Source of the DNA: Pseudomonas viridiflava
GTDB taxonomy: Bacteria > Pseudomonadota > Gammaproteobacteria > Pseudomonadales > Pseudomonadaceae
Reading direction: 5' to 3'
Length of the DNA: 64,000 bases
Assembly (NCBI RefSeq): GCF_900590885.1
Contig: NZ_UUON01000050.1
Location: 372,001-436,000 of the forward strand
The notes beneath the pieces were generated by a model. The model ran no database searches. It saw nothing but the letters and a program-made list of their open reading frames with translations, and had not been told where the DNA came from. Made by a program: the position numbers and the translations under genes. Positions 25,941 through 34,073 of this stretch are shown here, in pieces. How positions within the stretch are numbered: position 1 is the stretch's first letter; every line of letters starts with the position of its first letter.

Positions 25941-26399
25941 ATGCTGGAAAGTTGTCAGAATGCTCAGGAACGCTGGGGTGGGGTGCACAAGCTGATCGAC
26001 AGCTGGTTGAAGGCACGTCACGAACTGGTTCGGGCCTTTGATGCTCTCGGCGCCAAGCCCGAGGCACTGGCTGAGAATCGCGAACCGTTACAAGACTTCT
26101 GCGGTGTGCTGATGGACTACGTGTCTGCAGGCCACTTTGGCGTCTACGATCAACTGACCAACGAAGCTAAAGCCTTTGGTGATGATCGAGGGTTGGAGCT
26201 CGCTGATACTATTTATCCGCGCCTGGAAGCCATCACAACGAAGCTCGTTGCGTTTAACGACCTGTGCGATGCCGGCCAATGTGTTGCAGAAAAATTCAAA
26301 GAGTTGGGTGGTTTGCTCCATGAGCGTTTCGAGCTGGAAGACTGCCTGATCGAAGTACTGCACAACGCCCACAAGGAAGAGTCTGTCACCCAGGCTTGA
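25941..26399 (+). CDS. algQ: Rsd/AlgQ family anti-sigma-70 factor
   Basis: A 152-residue homologue of Rsd/AlgQ, which binds domain 4 of the housekeeping sigma factor and in P. aeruginosa affects alginate and siderophore genes. Family segments are MLESCQNAQERWGGVHKLID at the start, DFCGVLMDYVSAGHFGVYD, and LGGLLHERFELEDCLIEVLH. GGAAGAGAG precedes the ATG. It is followed within 20 bases by a strong terminator and converges on the FKBP gene. The acidic, helical make-up agrees with Rsd. Confidence 0.96.
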   Translation: MLESCQNAQERWGGVHKLIDSWLKARHELVRAFDALGAKPEALAENREPLQDFCGVLMDYVSAGHFGVYDQLTNEAKAFGDDRGLELADTIYPRLEAITTKLVAFNDLCDAGQCVAEKFKELGGLLHERFELEDCLIEVLHNAHKEESVTQA

Positions 26400-26415
26400 A
26401 CCTCGATGGCGATAC

Positions 26416-26446
26416 AAAAAACGGTGCGCATGACGCACCGTTTTTT
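26416..26446. terminator. Bidirectional terminator between algQ and the FKBP gene
   Basis: AAAAAACGGTGCG, a five-base loop, CGCACCGTTTTTT. The symmetric A/T flanks allow it to stop both the rightward algQ and the leftward FKBP transcripts. Confidence 0.9.
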
Positions 26447-26452
26447 ATTGGG

Positions 26453-27130
26453 TCAGTGGCGGGTGCCGAGCAATTCGATCTCGAACACCAGCGGCGTATA
26501 CGGCGGGATCAACTCACCGGCACCGTCTGCGCCATACGCTTGAGTCGATGGAATCACCAGACGCCACTTCGCGCCCACCGGCATCTGTTGCAATGCGCTG
26601 CTCCAGCCACTGATCACACTGTCCAGACGAAACCATTGGGGCTGCGTGCTCTGATCGAAGACTGTGCCGTCGGGCAATCGCCCAATGTATTTCACTTCAA
26701 CCTGATCGTTCGCCCCAGGCTTGGTGCCGCTGCCGGGTGTGAGTTCTGTCAGCAGGATTCCATCGGCCAATTCGCGCACGCCTTTGGCGGCTTTTTCCTT
26801 GGCTAAAAACTGTTGTTCAGCGGCGAGGGCTTTTTCGCTTTGAGGTGCTTGCGCATCGGCTTGGCTCTGCGCTTCGTGCTGGGCGAGAATCTGTTCGATA
26901 CGCGCGTTATCCAGCGCCAGCGGTTTGCCTTGATAGGCTTGCTTGAGGCCGTCGACCAGCGCCTGGATCTGCAGGTCGGGAACCTCTTGGCGCAAGCGCT
27001 CACCGAGGCTGGCGCCCAGGCTGTAGGCGAGGTCGTGCGAGTCCTGGTCTACGGTTTTGGACGGCGATTGCTCGCTCGCATGGGCCACGGAAATTGCCAG
27101 CCCGAGGACAAGAAAAAGGTAACGCGACAT
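26453..27130 (-). CDS. FKBP-type peptidyl-prolyl cis-trans isomerase, periplasmic
   Basis: A 225-residue protein with a Sec signal (MSRYLFLVLGLAISVAHA), an N-terminal dimerisation domain as in FkpA/Mip (DLAYSLGASLGERLRQEVP, QALVDGLKQAYQG), a linker helix (LAAEQQFLAKEKAAKGV), and a C-terminal FKBP domain with QVEVKYIGRLPDGTVFDQS and WSSALQQMPVGAKWRLVIPS. It probably acts as a folding catalyst in the periplasm. The frame is open to 27241; the ATG at 27130 has GGGAG seven bases upstream and is preferred over the one at 27136. It is divergent from algP. Confidence 0.93.
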   Translation of the reverse strand: MSRYLFLVLGLAISVAHASEQSPSKTVDQDSHDLAYSLGASLGERLRQEVPDLQIQALVDGLKQAYQGKPLALDNARIEQILAQHEAQSQADAQAPQSEKALAAEQQFLAKEKAAKGVRELADGILLTELTPGSGTKPGANDQVEVKYIGRLPDGTVFDQSTQPQWFRLDSVISGWSSALQQMPVGAKWRLVIPSTQAYGADGAGELIPPYTPLVFEIELLGTRH

Positions 27131-27322
27131 GGGCATTCTCCCGCCGAAAGTGCGACGGATTATGCCAGTGTGAGTGGGTAAAAAGTGCCGCGTATTTTCG
27201 TTATATCGATAAGAATTTTCGCACGGTGCAACGCAAGGCAAACGATACTGTCAACATGCCCTAGCGGCGGTAAGAGCAGAGGGCTAGTATGAGCCGCACC
27301 CACGTCAGCCAGGAGGTAAACC

Positions 27323-28486
27323 ATGTCGGCCAAACAGAAGCCTGTTAATACCCCGTTGCATTTACTCCAACAACTTTCGGGCAGCTTGCTCGAACATCTG
27401 GAAAGCGCCTGTTCCCAAGCGTTGGCTGATGCAGAAAAACTGCTCGCCAAGCTGGAAAAGCAACGCGGTAAAGCGCAAGAAAAGCTGCACAAATCCCGCA
27501 CCAAACTGCAAGACGCCGCCACTGCCGGCAAGGCCAAGGCTCAAGCCAAAGCCAAAGACGCTGTCAAAGAACTTGAGGACCTGCTGGACGCCCTCAAGGA
27601 TCGCCAAGCTGAAACCCGCGCCTACATTTCCCAACTCAAAAAAGATGCTCAAGAAAGCCTGAAACTGGCCCAGGGCGTTGGTCGTGTGAAGGAAGCTGTA
27701 GCCAAAGTGTTGGGCTCGCGTACTCCGGCAAAAGCTGTTGCTGCGAAGGCACCGGCTAAAGCGGCCGCCAAGCCAGCGGCGAAAACTGCTGCTGCAAAAC
27801 CAGCTGCCAAAACTGCCGCTGCCAAACCAGCCGCCAAGCCAGCTGCTAAAACCGCTGCTGCCAAACCAGCCGCCAAGCCAGCTGCTAAAACCGCTGCTGC
27901 CAAACCAGCCGCCAAGCCAGCTGCTAAAACCGCTGCTGCCAAACCAGCCGCCAAGCCAGTTGCCAAAACCGCTGCTGCCAAGCCAGCCGCCAAGCCAGCT
28001 GCCAAAACCGCTGCTGCCAAACCAGCCGCCAAGCCAGCTGCTAAAACCGCTGCTGCCAAACCAGCCGCCAAGCCAGCTGCCAAAACCGCTGCTGCCAAAC
28101 CAGCCGCCAAGCCAGCTGCTAAAACCGCTGCTGCCAAACCAGCCGCCAAGCCAGCTGCTAAAACCGCTGCTGCCAAACCAGCCGCCAAGCCAGTTGCCAA
28201 AACTGCTGCTGCCAAACCAGCCGCCAAGCCAGCTGCCAAAACTGCTGCTGCCAAACCAGCCGCCAAGCCAGCCGCTAAACCTGCTGCTGCAAAACCTGCC
28301 GCTGCAAAACCTGCCGCTGCCAAGCCAGCCGCTAAGCCGGCTGTCGCCAAGCCTGCTGCCGCAAAACCAGCACCGGCCAAGCCAGCAGCTCCAGCAACTC
28401 CAGCAGCCGCCACCGCTCCAACCGCACCGGCCAGCAGCACGTCTGCACCGGTAGCGCCAAGCACCACCCCAACCAGCGCTTCCTAA
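27323..28486 (+). CDS. algP: AlgP, histone H1-like DNA-binding protein with KPAA repeats
   Basis: A 387-residue protein like AlgP (AlgR3) of P. aeruginosa, a regulator with a histone-H1-like tail. The N-terminal part (about 1-130) is helical and coiled-coil prone (LADAEKLLAKLEKQRGKAQEK). The C-terminal 250 residues are Lys/Ala/Pro only, built from the 13-residue unit KPAAKPAAKTAAA repeated eleven times. It ends in an Ala/Pro/Ser/Thr tail without lysine. It probably binds DNA non-specifically. The unit count is expected to vary between clones. Its stop overlaps that of the convergent TIGR02444 gene by four bases. Confidence 0.95.
   Translation: MSAKQKPVNTPLHLLQQLSGSLLEHLESACSQALADAEKLLAKLEKQRGKAQEKLHKSRTKLQDAATAGKAKAQAKAKDAVKELEDLLDALKDRQAETRAYISQLKKDAQESLKLAQGVGRVKEAVAKVLGSRTPAKAVAAKAPAKAAAKPAAKTAAAKPAAKTAAAKPAAKPAAKTAAAKPAAKPAAKTAAAKPAAKPAAKTAAAKPAAKPVAKTAAAKPAAKPAAKTAAAKPAAKPAAKTAAAKPAAKPAAKTAAAKPAAKPAAKTAAAKPAAKPAAKTAAAKPAAKPVAKTAAAKPAAKPAAKTAAAKPAAKPAAKPAAAKPAAAKPAAAKPAAKPAVAKPAAAKPAPAKPAAPATPAAATAPTAPASSTSAPVAPSTTPTSAS
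27821..28249 (+). repeat. Eleven tandem 39-bp repeats within algP
   Basis: Eleven head-to-tail units, each encoding KPAAKP(A/V)AKTAAA, start at 27821 and every 39 bases thereafter. Units 1-3 are identical; the others differ at few positions, mostly third bases, plus two Ala-to-Val changes (units 4 and 10). Degenerate KPAAA units flank both ends. Since 39 is divisible by three, unit gain or loss keeps the frame. Confidence 0.95.
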
Positions 28487-28947
28487 GCGCCGGTGGCCGC
28501 GACGCGCAGCTGCTGCAGCGCGTCGTGGTCAAGGTTGGCGGCTTCGGTCGCCAGGCCTTCCAGCCATTTCTGCTGAACCACTCCTTCTTCTTTCGGCCAT
28601 GCCTGCGCCACGGCTTCCAGACGTGCCAGCAACGTTCGTTCGGCGTCCAGCTCCAGGGCTTTGACCCGCTCGCGCAACCCCGCCAACACCTCATCCTGCT
28701 GCGCCATGGCGCGCCATTGCCTGCGTACCTGCCGTAACGGTTCGACCACCTGCGCCTGCCAAGGCCCGGCGATCTGCGCCAGTGCCTGCATGCGTTCCGC
28801 TGTCGGCGCCACACCGCGCTGCTCCAGCCATGCGCCGCAGAGCAACAGGCACACATCTGCGCCGTGTTCCTGCAAACGCAGGCAAGCGACTTCGCACCCT
28901 GGACGGGCGTAAGTCGAGAGGGCAAAGCTCCACAGGTCAGCGTTCAT
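28483..28947 (-). CDS. TIGR02444 family protein
   Basis: A 154-residue protein of the TIGR02444 family, found next to algP and the ABC-F gene in pseudomonads. The start MNADLWSFALSTYARPGCE and the segment CLLLCGAWLEQRGV are typical. The rest is helical with several Trp and Arg residues (PWQAQVVEPLRQVRRQWRAM). No function is known. The frame extends to 28971, but the ATG at 28947 gives the family N terminus. It is divergent from the ABC-F gene by 50 bases. Confidence 0.9.
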   Translation of the reverse strand: MNADLWSFALSTYARPGCEVACLRLQEHGADVCLLLCGAWLEQRGVAPTAERMQALAQIAGPWQAQVVEPLRQVRRQWRAMAQQDEVLAGLRERVKALELDAERTLLARLEAVAQAWPKEEGVVQQKWLEGLATEAANLDHDALQQLRVAATGA

Positions 28948-28997
28948 ATTCACACCCAAGCCAGCGGCCAACGAAGCTGGTAGACTCCGCCGCCATT

Positions 28998-30908
28998 ATG
29001 ATCCGACTTCAAAGCCTAACATTACAGCGTGGCCCGCAACGTCTTCTTGAAGACGCCGAGCTGACCCTGCACGCCGGTCACAAAGCCGGCCTGATCGGTG
29101 CCAACGGCGCCGGCAAATCCACGTTGTTCGCCCTGTTGCTGGGTGAGCTGACCCCGGATTCCGGGGACTGCTTGCTGCCGGCCGACTGGCGCATCGCCCA
29201 TATGCGCCAGGAGATCGACACCCTGGACCGCATCGCGATCGACTACGTGCTCGATGGCGACCTGCGCCTGCGCCAGGTGCAACACGACCTGGCCGAGGCC
29301 GAGAAAGCCCAGGACGGCGCCGCCCAGGCCCGCCTGCACGCCGAACTCGACAGCGCCGACGGCTACACCGCCGACGCCCGCGCGCGCAAGATGCTCGCTG
29401 GCCTTGGGTTTACCAACGAACAGATGGACCGCCCGGTCGCCGACTTCTCCGGTGGCTGGCGCATGCGCCTCAACCTGGCCCAGGCGCTGATGTGCCCGTC
29501 GGACCTGTTGCTGCTCGATGAACCGACCAACCACTTGGACCTCGATGCGATCCTGTGGCTGGAAGATTTCCTCAAAAGCTACCAGGGCACCTTGCTGCTG
29601 ATTTCCCACGACCGGGATTTCCTCGACGCCGTGGTCGACAACATCGCCCACGTCGAACAGAAGAAAATCACCCTCTACCGTGGCGGCTACACCGCGTTCG
29701 AGCGCGCCCGTGCCGAACGTCTGGCCCAGCAGCAACAGGCCTTCGAGAAGCAGCAGGCGCAGCGCGCGCACATGGAAAGCTACATCGCCCGGTTCAAGGC
29801 CCAGGCCACCAAGGCCCGTCAGGCCCAGAGCCGGATCAAGGCGCTGGAGCGCATGGAAGAGCTGTCGGCGGCCCATGTCGATTCGCCGTTCGACTTTGTG
29901 TTCCGTGAGTCGGTGAAAATCTCCAGCCCGTTGCTGGACCTGTCCGACGCCCGCCTGGGTTATGGCGACAAGACCATCCTGGAGAAGGTCAAGCTGCAGC
30001 TCACGCCGGGCGCGCGCATCGGTTTGCTTGGCCCTAACGGTGCGGGTAAATCGACGCTGATCAAGAACCTCTCCGGTGAACTTGAGCCGCTGTCCGGCCG
30101 CCTGACCCGTGGCGAGAACACCGTGGTGGGCTACTTCGCCCAGCACCAGTTGGACTCCCTCGACTCCAAGGCCAGCCCGCTGTTGCACCTGCAACGCCTG
30201 GCGCCGACCGAGCGCGAACAGACCCTGCGCGACTTCCTCGGTGGTTTCGACTTCCGTGGCGCGCGCATCGATGAGCCGGTGCTGAATTTCTCCGGCGGCG
30301 AAAAAGCCCGCCTGGCCCTGGCCCTGATCGCCTGGGACCGCCCGAACCTGTTGCTGCTCGACGAACCGACCAACCACCTGGACCTGGAAATGCGCCTGGC
30401 GCTGACCATGGCCCTGCAAGAGTTCAGCGGTGCGGTACTGGTGGTGTCTCACGATCGCCACCTGCTCAAGAGCACCACGGATAACTTCCTGCTGGTAGCC
30501 GACGGCAAAGTCGAAGAGTTCGACGGCGACCTGGACGACTACGCCCGCTGGCTGACCGATTACCGCTTGCGCAACGCGCCGGCCAGCAACACCCCGGTCA
30601 ACCCGGACAAAACCGACAAGAAGGCCCAGCGCCAGGCCGCCGCCGCGCTGCGCCAGCAGCTGGCGCCGCACAAGCGTGAAGCCGACAAGCTCGAAACCGA
30701 ACTGGGCAAGGTGCATGAGCGCCTGGCCAAGATCGAAGCCAGCCTGGGCGACAGCGCCGTGTACGAAGCCGCACGCAAGGACGAGCTGCGCGACCTGCTG
30801 GCCGAACAGGCCAAGCTCAAGGTGCGCGAAGGGCAATTGGAGGAAACCTGGATGGAAGCCCTCGAATTGCTCGAAAGCCTGCAAGCGGAGCTGGAGGCGC
30901 TGTCCTGA
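28998..30908 (+). CDS. yheS: ABC-F family ATPase, YheS-like
   Basis: A 636-residue soluble ABC-F protein with two fused nucleotide-binding domains; family members act on the ribosome as translation factors. NBD1 has Walker A GANGAGKST (34-42), signature DFSGGWRMRLNLAQAL and Walker B LLLLDEPTNHLDLD. The interdomain P-site linker is rich in Gln/Arg (ERLAQQQQAFEKQQAQRAHM). NBD2 has GPNGAGKST, NFSGGEKARLAL and LLLLDEPTNHLDLE. A C-terminal coiled coil follows (about 535-636). The frame is open from 28782; the ATG at 28998 matches homologues. The stop overlaps the MscS start (TGATG). Confidence 0.94.
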   Translation: MIRLQSLTLQRGPQRLLEDAELTLHAGHKAGLIGANGAGKSTLFALLLGELTPDSGDCLLPADWRIAHMRQEIDTLDRIAIDYVLDGDLRLRQVQHDLAEAEKAQDGAAQARLHAELDSADGYTADARARKMLAGLGFTNEQMDRPVADFSGGWRMRLNLAQALMCPSDLLLLDEPTNHLDLDAILWLEDFLKSYQGTLLLISHDRDFLDAVVDNIAHVEQKKITLYRGGYTAFERARAERLAQQQQAFEKQQAQRAHMESYIARFKAQATKARQAQSRIKALERMEELSAAHVDSPFDFVFRESVKISSPLLDLSDARLGYGDKTILEKVKLQLTPGARIGLLGPNGAGKSTLIKNLSGELEPLSGRLTRGENTVVGYFAQHQLDSLDSKASPLLHLQRLAPTEREQTLRDFLGGFDFRGARIDEPVLNFSGGEKARLALALIAWDRPNLLLLDEPTNHLDLEMRLALTMALQEFSGAVLVVSHDRHLLKSTTDNFLLVADGKVEEFDGDLDDYARWLTDYRLRNAPASNTPVNPDKTDKKAQRQAAAALRQQLAPHKREADKLETELGKVHERLAKIEASLGDSAVYEAARKDELRDLLAEQAKLKVREGQLEETWMEALELLESLQAELEALS

Positions 30909-31480
30909 TGGAAGCGTTGCAACTGCCGATCCCTACGCAATGGGTCGAGCCCGTGTGGATCGGCGTGCAGATCCTGCTGATCCTGCTGGGCGGTTACCTC
31001 GCCCAGCGCTTCGTGGCCAAAGGCCTGACCCGCCTGGGCGAGCGTTACCCGTTCCCGCCACAACTGCTGATGCCCCTGCGCGGCGGCTTGCGCTGGCTGA
31101 TCATGGGCAGTGCGCTGATCTTCGTGCTGGGCCGCCTGGGCGTGTCCGCCACGGTACTGTGGACCGCGCTGTCGGGGTTTGTGGCGGTGGCGGCGGTGGC
31201 GTTCTTCGCCATGTGGTCGGTACTGTCCAACCTGCTGTGCGCGATTCTGATCTTTACCGTCGGGCCGTTTCGTCTTGGGGACATCGTGGAGCTGGTGGAT
31301 ACCGTCGACAAACCGGGGGTAAAAGGCCGGGTCGTGGCGATCAACCTGCTGTACACCACGCTGATCGAAGTGGAAGCCGCCGGTACCGACAGCGCCATCG
31401 TGCAGGTGCCCAACAGCCTGTTCTTCCAGCGTTCGGTGCGGCGTTGGCCGGGCACTCATGTGTTCCCGGGCGATCGCTAG
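30908..31480 (+). CDS. Small mechanosensitive channel (MscS) family protein
   Basis: A 190-residue MscS-family membrane protein, shorter than E. coli MscS (286), lacking most of the C-terminal cytosolic cage. There are three hydrophobic segments: about residues 18-36, 60-80 and 85-110. The last, with FVAVAAVAFFAMWSVLSNLLCAI, corresponds to the pore helix TM3, and the beta domain begins VGPFRLGDIVELVDT with VEAAGTDSAIVQVPNSLFF. Its start overlaps the yheS stop, so the two are coupled. Confidence 0.9.
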   Translation: MEALQLPIPTQWVEPVWIGVQILLILLGGYLAQRFVAKGLTRLGERYPFPPQLLMPLRGGLRWLIMGSALIFVLGRLGVSATVLWTALSGFVAVAAVAFFAMWSVLSNLLCAILIFTVGPFRLGDIVELVDTVDKPGVKGRVVAINLLYTTLIEVEAAGTDSAIVQVPNSLFFQRSVRRWPGTHVFPGDR

Positions 31481-31558
31481 GAAAAAATCGATAGCCAGCC
31501 TTTGCTCGGCGGAGTTAGCTTAAGGGCACAACGGCAAACTCCCCCTTTGAGGTGTGCA

Positions 31559-32191
31559 ATGGCACTGGATACGTGGCTGGCCTTTTTCGTGGCCAGTTGG
31601 ATCATCTCCCTTTCCCCCGGCGCCGGCGCTATCGCGTCGATGTCCAGCGGCCTGCAATACGGTTTCCTGCGCGGTTACTGGAACGCCATTGGCCTGCAAC
31701 TGGGGCTGGCGATGCAGATTGCCGTGGTGGCGGGCGGCCTGGGTGCCATTCTGGCGACGTCTTCTACGGCGTTTTATGCGATCAAATGGTTTGGCGTGGC
31801 GTACCTGGTGTACCTGGCCATCAAGCAATGGCGCGCGTTGCCCATGGACATGAGCGATGACGCGGCCGTGCGCCCGATCGGCAAGCCGATGGCGATGATG
31901 TTCCGTGGTTTCCTGGTGAATGCCAGCAACCCCAAGGCCCTGGTGTTCATGCTCGCGGTGCTGCCGCAGTTCGTGAACCCGCAGGCGCCGCTGCTGATCC
32001 AGTACCTGATCCTCGGCGCGACCATGATCAGCGTGGATATGATCGTGATGGCGGGGTATACGGGGCTGGCGTCGAAGGTGCTGCGCCTGCTGCGCACGCC
32101 GAAGCAGCAGAAACGCATGAACCGTACGTTTGCGGGGTTGTTTGTGGGGGCTGCGGGATTCCTCGCCAGCCTGCATCGTGCCACGGCGTAA
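31559..32191 (+). CDS. LysE/RhtB family amino-acid exporter
   Basis: A 210-residue LysE-superfamily exporter, probably for homoserine/homoserine lactone, threonine or similar. The first helix has WIISLSPGAGAIASMSSGLQYG, matching the RhtB SPGP-type motif. About six membrane helices are predicted, with FRGFLVNASNPKALVFMLAVLPQF in the middle, the family's second signature. The frame extends to 31502; the ATG at 31559 follows GAGGTG. A REPIN follows the stop. The substrate is uncertain. Confidence 0.93.
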   Translation: MALDTWLAFFVASWIISLSPGAGAIASMSSGLQYGFLRGYWNAIGLQLGLAMQIAVVAGGLGAILATSSTAFYAIKWFGVAYLVYLAIKQWRALPMDMSDDAAVRPIGKPMAMMFRGFLVNASNPKALVFMLAVLPQFVNPQAPLLIQYLILGATMISVDMIVMAGYTGLASKVLRLLRTPKQQKRMNRTFAGLFVGAAGFLASLHRATA

Positions 32192-32210
32192 CTGGCGAAA
32201 CTGGATCAAA

Positions 32211-32303
32211 AATGTGGGAGGGGGCTTGCCCCCGATTGCGGTGTATCAGCTGCACATATGCTGACTGATACACTGCTATCGGGGGCAAGCCCCCTCCCAC
32301 ATT
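32211..32303. repeat. REPIN (paired inverted REP), near-continuous hairpin
   Basis: Left AATGTGGGAGGGGGCTTGCC and its inverted copy at the right flank a spacer whose ends (GATTGCGGTGTATCAG and CTGATACACTGCTATC) also pair with two mismatches. The 93-base element can therefore fold as one long hairpin. It lies between the convergent LysE gene and the envelope cluster. Confidence 0.92.
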
Positions 32304-32330
32304 GGTTTGTGTTGGTTGATCTGGCGAGTA

Positions 32331-33071
32331 TCAGCGCAGGATTTTTGGTGCTTCATCCCTTGGCAGGTTGTTGCGCAGCGGGGGCTGGCCCGGCTCTTGG
32401 TAGCCGCCACCCAACTGCTCCGCCAGCTGCCTGGCCACATCTTCACCCAGCGCTTTCGAAACCTCTTTCACCACCCGCGGCCTATTCAGGCTCACGCGTA
32501 TGTCGCGGCTGTTCACCAGTTTGGTGTCCTGGCCTTCACCCATGGCGGTAAACGCCGAGGTGATCTCGTAAGTGCGCGTGTTGATCAGGCTGAAATCCGC
32601 CACCAGCGTCAGGCCCAGCACCGCCGAGTAGCTGTTGGTGTGGTCCAGCGCATTGATGTCCTGGGTGAAGTCGATGTCGGACAGCGTGCCGAACAGCACG
32701 TAGTCCGCACCCTTGAAGTTGCCGGCCTTGATGCGCTTGATAACGTCGTACACGTCACCCTTGGCATCGGCGGTGTAGGGCGTGCCCTGCACCAGCTGGA
32801 ACTGGCGCGACTTGAGGATCTCGCCCTTGATATCGCCGCTGAATTTACGCAGCTCGGTCTGCTCGATATAGCTGGTACGGCTTTCGTACTCGCTGTAGTT
32901 CGAGGCGCCGCTGGCGTGGTAGGCGCTGGCCTGGAAGTTGTTGCTGGCCGAGACCTGGTGGATGTATTCCTCGACCCGCGCCTCGTAGGCCAGGTCGGTC
33001 ACCGCGATCTTCGGTGCGGCCGAGGCGCCAAAGGCGCACAGCAGGCCGATCAAACCAATCCATGCACGCAT
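32331..33071 (-). CDS. Periplasmic protein with LpoB/CsgG-like features
   Basis: A 246-residue secreted protein. A Sec signal MRAWIGLIGLLCAFGASA ends without a lipobox cysteine, so it should be soluble in the periplasm. The mature part starts PKIAVTDLAYEARVEEYI; the later GADYVLFGTLSDIDF resembles the strand in LpoB/CsgG-type folds that reports a regenerated activity or outer-membrane domain. I do not recognise it as a named family. It is last of four leftward genes and starts three bases after the LpoB-like gene ends, so they are probably translated together. Confidence 0.75.
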   Translation of the reverse strand: MRAWIGLIGLLCAFGASAAPKIAVTDLAYEARVEEYIHQVSASNNFQASAYHASGASNYSEYESRTSYIEQTELRKFSGDIKGEILKSRQFQLVQGTPYTADAKGDVYDVIKRIKAGNFKGADYVLFGTLSDIDFTQDINALDHTNSYSAVLGLTLVADFSLINTRTYEITSAFTAMGEGQDTKLVNSRDIRVSLNRPRVVKEVSKALGEDVARQLAEQLGGGYQEPGQPPLRNNLPRDEAPKILR

Positions 33072-33074
33072 CGT

Positions 33075-33662
33075 TTAGCGCTCCGTGGTCTTGCGGATTT
33101 CTTTTTCGTCCATCCATTCGGCCAGGCCGCTCTCGACGTCGATCAGCTGCAGGCTGAACTTGTAGAACACGTCTTTGTAGTCCGCGCTGCGCTTGACGAT
33201 GGAGCTGATGGAGCCTTCCAGGCGGTACTTGGCGGCGACCATGTTGCCGGTCTTGCTCACCGTGGACTTCTTGTACAGGCCGCTCTGGTTCTGCAATTTC
33301 AGCTGGTCGACCTGGCTCTGCATGTCGGTGTTGTCGCTGGCGAAGCGCGCGGTGCCGGTCTTCATCAGCTGGGTCTTGATCGACGTGGTGATCTCGCGGG
33401 TGTCGATGTACTCGCTGGTCTTGTTCTTCACGTCGTACACCTGCACCACCGGGCGGCCTTGCAGGATGCCGGACTGGGCCAGGGAGCGGGTCATGCTTTC
33501 GGCGATCATCTGCAGGTCGGTGGAGCCGAACTCGTTGGTCACGGTTTCCACGGCCTTGGTGTCACCGTAGTTGATGTTCTTGCTGCCCAGTACCGGCGAG
33601 GTGTTGGCGCAACCGCTGGCCAGGACGGCGACCACGGCGAGAATCGAAAAGCGTGCAAACAT
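33075..33662 (-). CDS. LpoB-like outer-membrane lipoprotein
   Basis: A 195-residue lipoprotein with signal MFARFSILAVVAVL and lipobox LASGC. It resembles the LpoB/COG3417 family, whose E. coli member activates the peptidoglycan synthase PBP1B: a nonspecific linker, then ESMTRSLAQSGILQ, AKYRLEGSISSI and the C-terminal LIDVESGLAEWMDEKEIRK. It lacks the long Pro-rich linker of E. coli LpoB. The frame extends to 33695; the ATG at 33662 gives the signal peptide. Whether it acts on a PBP or has another target is unknown. Confidence 0.85.
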   Translation of the reverse strand: MFARFSILAVVAVLASGCANTSPVLGSKNINYGDTKAVETVTNEFGSTDLQMIAESMTRSLAQSGILQGRPVVQVYDVKNKTSEYIDTREITTSIKTQLMKTGTARFASDNTDMQSQVDQLKLQNQSGLYKKSTVSKTGNMVAAKYRLEGSISSIVKRSADYKDVFYKFSLQLIDVESGLAEWMDEKEIRKTTER

Positions 33663-33691
33663 GGGGAAATCTCTCAAAAAGGGTGTACGGC

Positions 33692-34063
33692 TCAAGGGGT
33701 TTTGACTTCAAGGCGGAAGTCCGCTGCCTGAGGCAGGTTGGCGATGGCCGGCAGGAAGGTCGCCTGGTTGGCGTACAGGTTCAGCACTTTCCAGGTGTCT
33801 TCATCGCCCACCGGGAAGCCGTCGGCACCCAGCCAGGCGAAGCGGTAATACATCACCTGGTTGCTGCTGGTGATGTTGCTCAACTGCACCTTGGCGGTGA
33901 GGAAGCCGTTCTCGCGTGCAACGCGGATGGCGCCGACGGCGATGCCCTTGAACTTGCCCATCACCACGATCTTGCTGGCGGCGCTGCCCGGCTCCGCTGG
34001 CGGCGGGGTGGCGCAGCCGGCGAGCAATACCAGCGCCAGGGCGCCGAGGATGAAATGACGCAT
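33692..34063 (-). CDS. YcfL-like (DUF1425) lipoprotein
   Basis: A 123-residue lipoprotein: signal MRHFILGALALVL, lipobox LLAGC, then a short Pro linker and a beta-rich domain (GFLTAKVQLSNITSSNQVMYYRFAWLGADG) typical of YcfL/DUF1425. In E. coli ycfL sits next to lpoB (ycfM), and the same adjacency is seen here. The start at 34063 is fixed by the signal peptide; the frame is open to 34168. It is ten bases after the COG3014 gene and thirty before the LpoB-like gene. Confidence 0.88.
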   Translation of the reverse strand: MRHFILGALALVLLAGCATPPPAEPGSAASKIVVMGKFKGIAVGAIRVARENGFLTAKVQLSNITSSNQVMYYRFAWLGADGFPVGDEDTWKVLNLYANQATFLPAIANLPQAADFRLEVKTP

Positions 34064-34073
34064 AGCGTGCTCC

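Noticed and set aside
27821..28249. Regular 39-bp repeats considered as a CRISPR array
   Set aside because: The repeats are directly adjacent with no spacers and are in frame inside algP.
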